The notes beneath the pieces were generated by a model, which made no database searches, was not told where the DNA came from, and saw nothing but the letters and a program-made list of their open reading frames with translations. A stretch of 64,000 nt of DNA from Kordia sp050633145 (lineage in GTDB: Bacteria > Bacteroidota > Bacteroidia > Flavobacteriales > Flavobacteriaceae): positions 47,773-111,772 of the forward strand of contig NZ_JBOEFY010000029.1 in assembly GCF_050633145.1 (NCBI RefSeq). Direction: 5' to 3'. The translations under genes were made by a program, and so were the position numbers. This document shows positions 9,877 through 18,651 of this stretch, one piece after another (the first letter of the stretch is position 1; every line of letters begins with the position of its first letter).

Positions 9877-9922
9877 GAATTCAATTTTAACACAAAAATA
9901 AAAATTGTAACTTAGATAAGCT

Positions 9923-9953
9923 TTTGTTTTTGGAATAATTGCGAGTAACTTTG
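9923..9953 (+). promoter_or_regulatory. Bacteroidota-type promoter upstream of uvrC
   Basis: TTTG (9923-9926), 19 bases, then TAACTTTG (9946-9953) matches the TTTG-N19-TAnnTTTG sigma-A promoter of this phylum. Transcription would start near 9960, about 50 bases before the uvrC ATG. Confidence 0.7.
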
Positions 9954-10010
9954 TTTAGCAAAGAGTAAAAAATCCCAAAAGCGAAGCGACCTAAGAGCCA
10001 ACACCCAACA

Positions 10011-11801
10011 ATGACCGAAGCCCTAAAACTACAACTCAAAACAATTCCCACCAATCCTGGTGTCTATCAATACTATGATGTAGATGGAAAATTGTTGTAT
10101 GTAGGAAAAGCTAAAAATCTGAAAAAACGGGTGTTGTCATACTTCAACAAAAATCATGACTATGGAAAAACGAGAGTACTCGTTAAAAAGATTGCTTCCA
10201 TAAAACATATTGTTGTTGAGACGGAAACAGATGCATTGTTGCTAGAAAACAATCTCATCAAAAAATACCAACCGCGATACAACGTATTATTAAAAGACGA
10301 CAAATCGTATCCATGGATTTGTATCAAAAAAGAACGTTTTCCAAGAGTATTTCAAACACGTAGAGTCATTAAAGATGGTTCGGAATACTTTGGTCCGTAC
10401 ACAAGTGTAAAAACGGTTCGAACACTATTAGATCTCATCAAAGGACTCTATCCGTTGCGAACCTGCAATTACGATTTATCACAAGAAAAAATAAACGCAG
10501 GCAAATACAAAGTCTGTCTCGAATATCACTTGGGCAACTGTTTAGGTCCGTGCGAAAGTTATCAAACAGTAAAAAGTTATGATGAGCAAATTGTTGCCAT
10601 TCGCAAAATACTAAAAGGAAATTTCAAAGATTCTTTGCATCAATTCAAAACGCAAATGAAAGCGCATGCGGAAGCAATGGAATTCGAAGAAGCGCAAAAA
10701 GTCAAGGAAAAAGTAGAAATCTTAGAAAACTATCAAGCAAAATCGACCATTGTCAATCCGAAAATTAACAATGTAGATGTATTTTCAATAATCTCTGATG
10801 AAAGCTTTGGGTACATCAATTTCTTGCAACTTTCGTTAGGTTCAATTGTGCGTTCGCATACAATGGAAATTAAGAAAAAATTAGAAGAAACAGACAAAGA
10901 ACTACTAGAATTGGCAATCACAGAAATTCACCAACGTTTCCAAACCAATTCCAAAGAACTCTATGTACCTTTTGAAGTTGAAGTTGGTGAAAAATTCAAA
11001 ATTACCATTCCAAAACTAGGAGACAAAAAGCATATCTTAGACTTATCGTTACGAAACGCGAAATATCACAGAATGGAACGTTTCAAACAAATAAAATTGA
11101 CTGATCCTGATAAACATGTAAACAGAATCATGTCACAAATGAAAAAGGATTTGCGTCTTTCTACAGAGCCAAGACATATTGAGTGTTTTGACAATTCCAA
11201 CATTCAAGGAACCAATCCTGTGGCGGCTTGTGTAGTATTTAAGAACGGAAAACCGAGCAAAAAAGAATACCGCCATTTCAATATAAAAACCGTAGTTGGT
11301 CCAGACGATTTTGCTTCTATGGAAGAAGTTGTTTACCGTAGATACAAAAGATTATTAGACGAAAAGCAACCTTTACCACAATTAATTGTCATTGATGGTG
11401 GGAAGGGACAACTATCATCTTCGTTAAAAAGTTTAGATGCTTTAGGTTTACGAGGAAAAATAGCAATCATCGGAATTGCAAAACGTTTGGAGGAAATATA
11501 CTATCCAGGCGATTCTATTCCGTTATATTTAGATAAAAAAAGTGAGTCGCTCAAAATTATACAGCATTTGCGAAATGAAGCACACCGATTCGGAATTACG
11601 TTCCATCGAAATAAAAGAAGCAATGCAGCGTTAAATTCAGAGTTAGAAACCATTGCTGGAATTGGTGAAAAAACAATCGTAGAACTTCTAAAAAAATTCA
11701 AATCGGTTAAGCGAATTTCAGAAGCATCACTCGAAGAAATTTCGACAGTTGTAGGCAATAGTAGAGCAAAAAAAATATACGATAACTTTCATAAAAAATA
11801 A
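10011..11801 (+). CDS. uvrC: Excinuclease ABC subunit C
   Basis: 596 residues. Nuclease of nucleotide excision repair that makes both incisions around a lesion marked by UvrAB. Domains: GIY-YIG nuclease at the N-terminus (NPGVYQYYDVDGKLLYVGKA); a cysteine-rich segment with four Cys (RTCNY ... CLEYHLGNCLGPC), known to hold an iron-sulfur cluster in the family; UvrB-binding UVR motif (about 203-236, HAEAMEFEEAQKVKEK); RNase H-like second nuclease (IECFDNSNIQG, VIDGGKGQL); and C-terminal helix-hairpin-helix pair (IAGIGEKTIVELL). It is followed 10 bases later by a patatin-family gene. Confidence 0.97.
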   Translation: MTEALKLQLKTIPTNPGVYQYYDVDGKLLYVGKAKNLKKRVLSYFNKNHDYGKTRVLVKKIASIKHIVVETETDALLLENNLIKKYQPRYNVLLKDDKSYPWICIKKERFPRVFQTRRVIKDGSEYFGPYTSVKTVRTLLDLIKGLYPLRTCNYDLSQEKINAGKYKVCLEYHLGNCLGPCESYQTVKSYDEQIVAIRKILKGNFKDSLHQFKTQMKAHAEAMEFEEAQKVKEKVEILENYQAKSTIVNPKINNVDVFSIISDESFGYINFLQLSLGSIVRSHTMEIKKKLEETDKELLELAITEIHQRFQTNSKELYVPFEVEVGEKFKITIPKLGDKKHILDLSLRNAKYHRMERFKQIKLTDPDKHVNRIMSQMKKDLRLSTEPRHIECFDNSNIQGTNPVAACVVFKNGKPSKKEYRHFNIKTVVGPDDFASMEEVVYRRYKRLLDEKQPLPQLIVIDGGKGQLSSSLKSLDALGLRGKIAIIGIAKRLEEIYYPGDSIPLYLDKKSESLKIIQHLRNEAHRFGITFHRNKRSNAALNSELETIAGIGEKTIVELLKKFKSVKRISEASLEEISTVVGNSRAKKIYDNFHKK

Positions 11802-11811
11802 GGAGTCAGCC

Positions 11812-14034
11812 ATGAAGCGATGGATATTCATCTGCATAGCAATTTTTAGTATTAGTACGGTTTTCGCGCAAAATTCAGAAAAAAAGCGAGACCTAAGAGT
11901 CGGTTTGGTGCTTAGTGGTGGCGGTGCAAAAGGGTTGGCACACATTGGAGCGCTCAAAATAATTGATAGCTTAGGAATTCGTGTCGATTATGTAGGCGGA
12001 ACAAGTATGGGTGCAATTGTTGGCTCATTATACGCTTCTGGTTACACGGGAAAACAAATTGATTCCATCTTTAATACGATAGACTTTGAAGTATTAATTC
12101 AGGATGAATTGCCGCGTTCAGCAAAAACGTTTTACGAAAAAGAAGATGCCGAACGTTATGCGATTACCTTACCATTTGATAGTTTTAAAGTTACTGTTCC
12201 TGCGTCAATCTCCAAAGGACAAAATGTATACAACAAATTAGCAGAAGTACTATTGCATGTAGAGCATGTAGATGATTTTAGCAAATTGCCAATTCCATTT
12301 CTCTGTATTGCATCCGATATAGAGAGAGGCGAACAAGTTGTGCTAGAAAAAGGATATTTACCTGATGCAATTACAGCTAGTGGTGCATTTCCATCACTAT
12401 TTGAACCCATTCCTATGGGAGAACGTTTATTGATTGATGGTGGTGTAACAAACAACTATCCGATTGACGAAATAAAAGCAAAAAATATAGATATCATCAT
12501 TGGTGTAGATGTCCAAGATGGTTTGGCAGATAGAGAAAAACTCCAATCTGCAACTGGGATTTTGGTGCAAATAAATAACTTTCGTACCATCAATGATATG
12601 AAAATAAAAAGCAAAAAAACGGATGTCTACATTCGTCCAAACATTAAAGGATATTCGGTAATTGCTTTCGACAAAGGACGCGAACTCATTGATAAAGGAG
12701 AAATTGGAGGAAGAGATCAGTTAAAAGCACTGCAGGAAATTGCCGCACAGCAACAACAAAAACGAAACTTGCAGCCTGTAAAAGCAAAAGATTCTATTGA
12801 CATTAATTATATCCACTTACGTGGGACCAAAAATGTGCCGCGTTCGTATGTAAGAGGAAAACTGCGTTTTAAAACACCAACAAAAATACCGTTCAAAAAA
12901 TTTACGGAAGGTATCGGAAACTTAGCGGCAACTGGAAACTTTACAGGAATTCGATACAAAAGAGTGAAAAGTAGTGAAGGCAAAGATGATATGATTCTCA
13001 ACCTTAGAGAAAAACCCAATACCATGTTTTTACGTTTGGCTGCACATTACGATGATGTATACAAAACAGCAGGATTAATCAATGTAACGAAGAAAAAACT
13101 ATTCTTTAAAAACGATGTTGCTTCATTCGATTTTATCATTGGCGACAACATTCGCTATAATTTTGAATACTATATTGACAAAGGATATTATTGGAGTATT
13201 GGAGTAAAATCACGTTTCAATACGTTTGAACGCGGTGTTAACTTTGACTCATTTACAGACGATACTTCCAATCCGAATATAAACAGAATTGATATTGAAG
13301 TTTCCGATTTTACCAATCAATTTTACATTCAAACAGTTGTTCGAGAAGAATTTGTATTTGGTATTGGAGCTGAACACAAACGTTTAACAATTGATTCAGA
13401 AACCATTGGTGAAAATGATGGAGAAGAAACTGTCTTTGAACGAAGTGACTTTCTAAGTCCGTTCGGATTTTTAAAATTAGATACATACAATAACAAATAT
13501 TTCCCTTCAGATGGATTGTTCTTTTCAGGAGATTTTCACTGGTATCTGTATTCCTCAGATTACAACAAAAACTTTGAGCCATTCTCATTGGCAAGAGCTA
13601 AAATTGGCTACGCTACACCGTTATTTGATAATGTATCGTTAAATATTTCATCGGAAGGTGGTTTTAAAATTGGAGAACCTGGCACAAACTCTTTAGACTA
13701 TGTTTTAGGTGGATATGGAAACAATTTTATCAACAATTATATTGCCTTTTTAGGGTATGACTTTCTAAGTTTTTCAGGTGATAGTTTTGTAAAAGGTACG
13801 CTTACGCTAGATTATAACTTCTTGATCAAACATCACTTAAACTTCACGGCAAACTACGCCAATGCTGGAAACAATATTTTTGATCATGGCGAATGGTTTT
13901 CTACTCCAGATTTTAATGGGTATGCAGTTGGTTACGGTTTAGAAACATTTTTTGGTCCACTGCAAGTCAAATATGCCTGGTCACCAGATGTAGAAAAAGA
14001 CCAAATGTACTTTAGTTTTGGTTTTTGGTTTTAA
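11812..14034 (+). CDS. Patatin-like phospholipase with C-terminal outer-membrane barrel
   Basis: 740 residues. Signal peptide (MKRWIFICIAIFSISTVFAQ), then a patatin domain with the oxyanion motif GGGAKG (37-42), nucleophile elbow GTSMG (63-67) and catalytic Asp in IDGGVTNNYP (near 209). After about residue 310 come a POTRA-like segment and a BamA/Omp85-type barrel ending in FSFGFWF with a terminal Phe, as outer-membrane proteins do. The arrangement is that of PlpD-like proteins, expected to hydrolyse lipids at the outer membrane or be exposed from it. Upstream AAGGAG at 11800-11805, 6 bases from ATG, is an unusually good Shine-Dalgarno sequence for this phylum. It is 10 bases from uvrC. Confidence 0.9.
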   Translation: MKRWIFICIAIFSISTVFAQNSEKKRDLRVGLVLSGGGAKGLAHIGALKIIDSLGIRVDYVGGTSMGAIVGSLYASGYTGKQIDSIFNTIDFEVLIQDELPRSAKTFYEKEDAERYAITLPFDSFKVTVPASISKGQNVYNKLAEVLLHVEHVDDFSKLPIPFLCIASDIERGEQVVLEKGYLPDAITASGAFPSLFEPIPMGERLLIDGGVTNNYPIDEIKAKNIDIIIGVDVQDGLADREKLQSATGILVQINNFRTINDMKIKSKKTDVYIRPNIKGYSVIAFDKGRELIDKGEIGGRDQLKALQEIAAQQQQKRNLQPVKAKDSIDINYIHLRGTKNVPRSYVRGKLRFKTPTKIPFKKFTEGIGNLAATGNFTGIRYKRVKSSEGKDDMILNLREKPNTMFLRLAAHYDDVYKTAGLINVTKKKLFFKNDVASFDFIIGDNIRYNFEYYIDKGYYWSIGVKSRFNTFERGVNFDSFTDDTSNPNINRIDIEVSDFTNQFYIQTVVREEFVFGIGAEHKRLTIDSETIGENDGEETVFERSDFLSPFGFLKLDTYNNKYFPSDGLFFSGDFHWYLYSSDYNKNFEPFSLARAKIGYATPLFDNVSLNISSEGGFKIGEPGTNSLDYVLGGYGNNFINNYIAFLGYDFLSFSGDSFVKGTLTLDYNFLIKHHLNFTANYANAGNNIFDHGEWFSTPDFNGYAVGYGLETFFGPLQVKYAWSPDVEKDQMYFSFGFWF

Positions 14035-14045
14035 TATATGTAATT

Positions 14046-14091
14046 GTCTATTTATAAAAACGATAAAAATTAATTTTATATTGAAATAGAC
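14046..14091. terminator. Bidirectional terminator between convergent genes
   Basis: GTCTATTT (14046-14053) pairs with AAATAGAC (14084-14091), and the inner ATAAAA pairs with TTTTAT. It overlaps the last codons of the AraC gene and sits just after the patatin stop. Confidence 0.5.
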
Positions 14092-14993
14092 TTTTTAAAT
14101 TGTTGAGGTGTCATCATTTCAATCTTCTTAAACTGTCGGTTAAAATAACTTGTATTATTAAATCCAGATTTAAACGCAATTTCAGACATTCTAAAATCTT
14201 GAGACTCTTTGATAAGTTTCTTTGAAAATTTAATCTTTTCAGAATTTATATAATCAATAGGAGAAACACCTAAGGTATTTTTAAACTGTTTATGAAAATG
14301 TGAAACACTCATATAAGCTTTCTTTGCCAACAAATCCACAGAAATATCTTTATTGGTTAAGTTATCTTTGATATACTTAATAACAGTTCCAATTCGTGTA
14401 TCATTAAATATTTGGTGCGCATCGTTTATAATCAATGACTTGGCTTTGGTTTGTAAAAGCCTCACAATTAACTCTTGTATCATTAAATCTAACAATACAT
14501 CTTTCGATTTATTATTATTCGTAAACGTATATGTCAATCGTTCAATTAAATGACTTACATCTGCATTATTAATTAAATGTGACGTTGTTTTCTCTAAATC
14601 CCAATTATTATTCTCGTTATCAATAGCAACATGTTGATTAAATTTTTCAACAACTTCATCAATCTTAAAAGCATCAATGCCAAGTGCTAAACATTGTGTA
14701 GGATTATCTTTTGTAGCCAAAGGGAAATCGATAACCATTTCCTTATTCGTTGGCATAACTACAGATTCGCCAGGGAAAAAATCAAAAGCTTCAAAATCCT
14801 CAAGATGCATAACTTTTTTCCCTGTTAACATACTGGCTATAATTGGAAAATTGAACGTTAATGAAACCTTTTCGGCAAAAGCATGCGTTTCGTAAATATT
14901 AAGTTCTGCGTAATCAGCACTATACGTCGTTCTGTTTTCCACCAAAGTGGTCAGTTTTCGGTTGTTTTTATGTTGATCTAATATAGACTTCAT
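14076..14993 (-). CDS. AraC-family transcriptional regulator
   Basis: 305 residues. The N-terminal about 150 residues resemble the cupin-like AraC_N sensing domain. The C-terminal about 100 residues form the two helix-turn-helix units (NKDISVDLLAKKAYMSVSHF and MSEIAFKSGFNNTSYFNRQF, then MTPQQFKKS). ATG 14993 is used; the longer reading starts at a TTG two codons upstream. It is divergent from the aldehyde dehydrogenase gene and probably controls it, because AraC_N-type regulators commonly sit beside aldehyde or alcohol dehydrogenases. Two direct repeats 21 bp apart lie in the shared intergenic region. Confidence 0.9.
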   Translation of the reverse strand: MKSILDQHKNNRKLTTLVENRTTYSADYAELNIYETHAFAEKVSLTFNFPIIASMLTGKKVMHLEDFEAFDFFPGESVVMPTNKEMVIDFPLATKDNPTQCLALGIDAFKIDEVVEKFNQHVAIDNENNNWDLEKTTSHLINNADVSHLIERLTYTFTNNNKSKDVLLDLMIQELIVRLLQTKAKSLIINDAHQIFNDTRIGTVIKYIKDNLTNKDISVDLLAKKAYMSVSHFHKQFKNTLGVSPIDYINSEKIKFSKKLIKESQDFRMSEIAFKSGFNNTSYFNRQFKKIEMMTPQQFKKSISI

Positions 14994-15037
14994 ACTCAAT
15001 ATTACAAAAAATTAATACGCAAATGACTAAATAATAG

Positions 15038-15070
15038 ATATGTTCATGAATATAATAAATATGTTCAAGA
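15038..15070 (+). promoter_or_regulatory. Candidate AraC-type operator: two direct repeats
   Basis: ATATGTTCATGA (15038-15049) and ATATGTTCAAGA (15059-15070) match at 11 of 12 positions and are exactly 21 bases apart, two helical turns. That spacing suits an AraC-family dimer. They lie between the divergent regulator and aldehyde dehydrogenase genes, about 45 bases from the regulator start. Confidence 0.6.
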
Positions 15071-15165
15071 GAATTAGAATATGATAAAATACTTTTATAA
15101 AAATTGAATAGAATTTATTTTTTAGTTTAAAAAACTAACTAATTACTAATAAAATAAGAAATTAT

Positions 15166-16665
15166 ATGCGTTATTCGAAACCGAAATTTAAAGAGAAATA
15201 TGGCAATTTTATAAACGGAAAATTTATTGAACCGTTAGGAGGACAATATTTTGACAATACATCGCCAATTGATAATAGCTTAATTGCAAAATATCCTCGT
15301 TCTCAAAAAGAAGATGTGGAATTGGCTTTAGATGCTGCAAATGTCGCAAAAGAGGCTTGGGGAAACACGTCAGCAACAGAAAGAGCAACACTACTAAACA
15401 AAGTTGCAGACATTATTGAAGCAAACCTAGAAGAATTTGCACTCGTTGAAACTTGCGATAATGGAAAACCCATTCGCGAAACCTTAAATGCAGACATTCC
15501 TTTAGCAGTAGATCATTGGCGTTACTTTGCAGCGTGTATTCGCTCAGAAGAAGGCAGCGCTACAGAACTAGATCAGCACACGCTATCCATGAATATAAAA
15601 GAACCGTTAGGTGTTATTGGTCAAATCATTCCATGGAATTTTCCATTACTAATGTTATCATGGAAATTACCACCAGCGTTGGTAACGGGTAACTGTGTGG
15701 TGTTAAAACCTGCCGAACAAACACCATCTTCAGCAACCTTACTCATGGAAAAAATTGCAGAAGTATTTCCTCCAGGAGTTGTAAACATTGTACATGGTTT
15801 TGGCCCAGAAGCAGGAAAACCATTAGCGTCAAGTGCTAAAGTAGATAAAGTTGCCTTTACTGGCGAAACGACAACAGGACAATTGATCATGCAATACGCG
15901 TCTAAAAACCTAAATCCAGTAACGATGGAATTAGGCGGAAAATCGCCCAATATTTTCTTTAACTCTGTAATGGATGCGGACGATGCATACTTAGACAAGG
16001 CTATAGAAGGAGCTGTTTTATTTGCTTTTAATCAAGGAGAAGTTTGTACTTGCCCTTCAAGAATTTTAGTGCAAGAAGATATTTACGATGCATTCATGAA
16101 GCGTGTCATTGAACGCACAAATGCTATCATTCAAGACAATCCTTATGATGTAGCTACCATGGTTGGCGCGCAAGCATCTAACGATCAATACGAAAAAATA
16201 CAATCTTACTTCAAAATTGGGAAAGACGAAGGCGCCAAAGTACTAACTGGTGGAGAAGCCAATAAACTAAGCGGCAATCTGGCAAACGGTTTTTACATCA
16301 AACCAACAATACTTGAAGGTCACAACAAAATGAGAGTCTTTCAAGAAGAAATTTTTGGACCTGTTGCGTGTGTCACGAAATTTAAAGATGAAGCCGAAGC
16401 AGTAGAAATTGCAAACGACACACTTTACGGACTTGGAGCTGGAGTTTGGACACGAGATGCGCATCAATTATATCAAATACCAAGAGCTATAAAAGCTGGT
16501 CGTGTTTGGGTAAACTGTTACCATGCATATCCTGCACATGCACCATTTGGAGGTTACAAAAAATCTGGTTTTGGTAGAGAAAATCATGTAATGATGCTCA
16601 ATTACTATCGTCAAACCAAAAACATGCTCATCTCGTATGATAAAAATAAATTAGGTTTCTTTTAA
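15166..16665 (+). CDS. NAD-dependent aldehyde dehydrogenase (AcoD/ExaC-like)
   Basis: 499 residues. Oxidises an aldehyde, probably acetaldehyde or a similar short one, to the acid with NAD(P). The family motifs are intact: IIPWNFPLLMLSWKLPPAL, cofactor-binding FTGETTTG, general base Glu in MELGGKSPN and nucleophile Cys in FNQGEVCTCPSR. The GEVCTCPSR form and the closing HVMMLNYYRQTKNML are typical of the ExaC/AcoD group. The neighbours support this: a divergent AraC regulator and a downstream DUF779 gene, a pair often seen with this dehydrogenase. Substrate is inference. Confidence 0.93.
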   Translation: MRYSKPKFKEKYGNFINGKFIEPLGGQYFDNTSPIDNSLIAKYPRSQKEDVELALDAANVAKEAWGNTSATERATLLNKVADIIEANLEEFALVETCDNGKPIRETLNADIPLAVDHWRYFAACIRSEEGSATELDQHTLSMNIKEPLGVIGQIIPWNFPLLMLSWKLPPALVTGNCVVLKPAEQTPSSATLLMEKIAEVFPPGVVNIVHGFGPEAGKPLASSAKVDKVAFTGETTTGQLIMQYASKNLNPVTMELGGKSPNIFFNSVMDADDAYLDKAIEGAVLFAFNQGEVCTCPSRILVQEDIYDAFMKRVIERTNAIIQDNPYDVATMVGAQASNDQYEKIQSYFKIGKDEGAKVLTGGEANKLSGNLANGFYIKPTILEGHNKMRVFQEEIFGPVACVTKFKDEAEAVEIANDTLYGLGAGVWTRDAHQLYQIPRAIKAGRVWVNCYHAYPAHAPFGGYKKSGFGRENHVMMLNYYRQTKNMLISYDKNKLGFF

Positions 16666-16701
16666 TAGAAATCAAATAGAAAAAATCAAGAATAATTTAG
16701 T

Positions 16702-16737
16702 AAAAAGGCTGATTTACAATGTATTTCAGCCTTTTTT
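16702..16737 (+). terminator. Hairpin with T-run between aldehyde dehydrogenase and DUF779 genes
   Basis: AAAAAGGCTGA (16702-16712) pairs perfectly with TCAGCCTTTTT (16726-16736), with a 13-base loop. It ends 15 bases before the DUF779 start and may reduce read-through into that gene. Confidence 0.8.
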
Positions 16738-16752
16738 AATACCTTTAAAATT

Positions 16753-17106
16753 ATGGAAAGAATTGCAATTACTCAAGAAGCTGCAAAAATTTTAGAACAA
16801 CTAAAGGAGAAACATGGCGACTTAATTTTTCATCAAAGCGGTGGCTGTTGTGATGGTTCTGCACCGATGTTATTTGAAAAAGGCGATATGTATTTAGATG
16901 AAAGCGACATTCTCTTAGGAGCGCTTAATAATGTTAACTTTTACATGAATCAAGATCAATTTGAATATTGGAAACACACACATTTAACGGTTGATATTAC
17001 AGAAGGTCGTGGTGCAAGTTTTTCTTTAGAAATTCCTTTAGGACTTCGTTTTCTAATTCATTCAAGGCTATTAACTAATGAAGAAAATGAAGTACTCAAT
17101 AAATAA
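16753..17106 (+). CDS. DUF779 domain protein
   Basis: 117 residues. Matches the DUF779 family by HQSGGCCDGSAPMLFEKGDM and by EYWKHTHLTVDITEGRGASF followed by SLEIPLGLRF. Members are small cytosolic proteins almost always encoded next to AcoD/ExaC-type aldehyde dehydrogenases, as here. A helper or maturation role for the dehydrogenase is inferred from that association. The adjacent cysteines in GGCCDG are conserved in the family and could bind metal. Confidence 0.88.
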   Translation: MERIAITQEAAKILEQLKEKHGDLIFHQSGGCCDGSAPMLFEKGDMYLDESDILLGALNNVNFYMNQDQFEYWKHTHLTVDITEGRGASFSLEIPLGLRFLIHSRLLTNEENEVLNK

Positions 17107-17243
17107 TGAAATACAAATTTAAAACAACTTCAATCATAAAAAATTTATAAATAATTACGATATTTGTGTGCAGATGAAAAAAAATCATTTGCTAAATTTA
17201 TACAAGTGAAACCTTTTTGGAACGACTTACTAGCGCATTTACA

Positions 17244-17288
17244 CTATCTTATCAAGCGAAACCCTGAATAAGATAGCGTTGTTTTTTT
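17244..17288 (+). terminator. Terminator-like hairpin upstream of hmgA
   Basis: CTATCTTAT (17244-17252) pairs with ATAAGATAG (17268-17276) around a 15-base loop, followed by GTTG and a run of seven T. Weaker outer complementarity exists between CATTTAC before it and GCTAAATG after it. It probably terminates the DUF779 transcript. The rest of the 17107-17364 gap shows nothing else recognisable. Confidence 0.5.
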
Positions 17289-17364
17289 GCTAAATGTGAG
17301 CTTAACTCTTCGCATTTTTCTATATCTTATCACATCATTTTTACGATTATAAAAAAATAACAAT

Positions 17365-18522
17365 ATGCCTTTTTATCATAAATTAGGAAATATTCCACCA
17401 AAACGTCACACAATATTCAGAAAGCCAAACGGCAATTTATACTACGAACAACTTTTTGGAACGATTGGTTTTGACGGAATGTCCACAAATAGTTACCACG
17501 AACACAGACCAACACAAGTAAAAGAAATACGTAAGCAATACAGCGTAAAACCTAAAATTGCTAAAGCTAATAATATGCAGTCGTATCGCTTCCGCGGATT
17601 TCAAGTGCCGCCAGAAGCAGACTATTTAGAAAGTAGAAAAGTAGTCTTAACTAACAGTGATTGCAACATCATCTTATCTGCGCCACAAGAATCTACTCGC
17701 GATTATTTCTATAAAAATACAGATGCAGACGAATTAATTTTTATCCATAAAGGAACAGGAAAACTCCGCACAATGCTCGGAAATCTTGATTTCAAATATG
17801 GTGACTATTTACTCATCCCACGAGGAATCATTTACAAACTGGATTTTGATACAGACGACAACCGATTATTCATCGTAGAATCGTACCGACCAATATATAC
17901 GCCAAAACGCTATAGAAACTGGTTCGGGCAACTCTTAGAACATTCACCATTTTGCGAACGCGATCTAAGAAGGCCAGAAGAATTAGAAACCTATGACGAA
18001 AAAGGAGAATTCCTTATCAAGGTGAAAAAACAAGGTGACATTTTTGAAATGATCTACGCAACGCATCCTTTTGATGTTATTGGGTATGATGGGTACAACT
18101 ATCCGTATGCATTTTCAATTCATGACTTTGAACCAATTACAGGACGAATTCACCAGCCACCACCAGTACATCAAACTTTTGAAACAGATGCTTTTGTAAT
18201 CTGTTCATTTGTGCCAAGATTGTACGATTATCATCCACAAAGTATCCCAGCACCATACAATCATAGTAATATTGATAGCGATGAGGTTTTATACTATGTA
18301 GATGGAGACTTTATGAGTAGAAACGATATTGATGCAGGACATATTTCATTACATCCAGCAGGAATTCCACACGGACCACACCCTGGTGCAGCCGAAAGAA
18401 GTATTGGAAAAACAGAAACTGAAGAACTTGCGGTCATGGTAGATACATTCAAGCCATTGCAAGTAACAGAAGAAGCAATGAAAATTGCCGATGAAGATTA
18501 TTATAAATCTTGGTTAGAATAA
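17365..18522 (+). CDS. hmgA: Homogentisate 1,2-dioxygenase
   Basis: 385 residues. Cytosolic non-heme iron enzyme that opens homogentisate to maleylacetoacetate in tyrosine/phenylalanine catabolism. It has the family's cupin-like core (ADELIFIHKGTGKLRTMLGN) and the iron-site region: PPPVHQTFETDAFVICSFVP, then YNHSNIDSDEVLYY and HPAGIPHGPHPG, carrying the His/Glu ligands. It is shorter than the human enzyme (445), as bacterial forms of this group are. hppD, the preceding pathway step, follows 129 bases downstream. Fumarylacetoacetase is not in the window. Confidence 0.93.
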   Translation: MPFYHKLGNIPPKRHTIFRKPNGNLYYEQLFGTIGFDGMSTNSYHEHRPTQVKEIRKQYSVKPKIAKANNMQSYRFRGFQVPPEADYLESRKVVLTNSDCNIILSAPQESTRDYFYKNTDADELIFIHKGTGKLRTMLGNLDFKYGDYLLIPRGIIYKLDFDTDDNRLFIVESYRPIYTPKRYRNWFGQLLEHSPFCERDLRRPEELETYDEKGEFLIKVKKQGDIFEMIYATHPFDVIGYDGYNYPYAFSIHDFEPITGRIHQPPPVHQTFETDAFVICSFVPRLYDYHPQSIPAPYNHSNIDSDEVLYYVDGDFMSRNDIDAGHISLHPAGIPHGPHPGAAERSIGKTETEELAVMVDTFKPLQVTEEAMKIADEDYYKSWLE

Positions 18523-18651
18523 ACACAAGACTGATGACACAACACACAACCAACATTGCAACGCAAATTCGCGCTATGTGGTAAATAATATTAATTATTT
18601 ACACAATAAAAAACACAAAAACGAATTGCAAACGCATAAAAAACTTAAAAG

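Noticed and set aside
12156..12455. 99-codon minus-strand frame inside the patatin gene, and many similar antisense frames elsewhere
   Set aside because: Fully contained opposite well-supported genes, with no signal or domain of their own.
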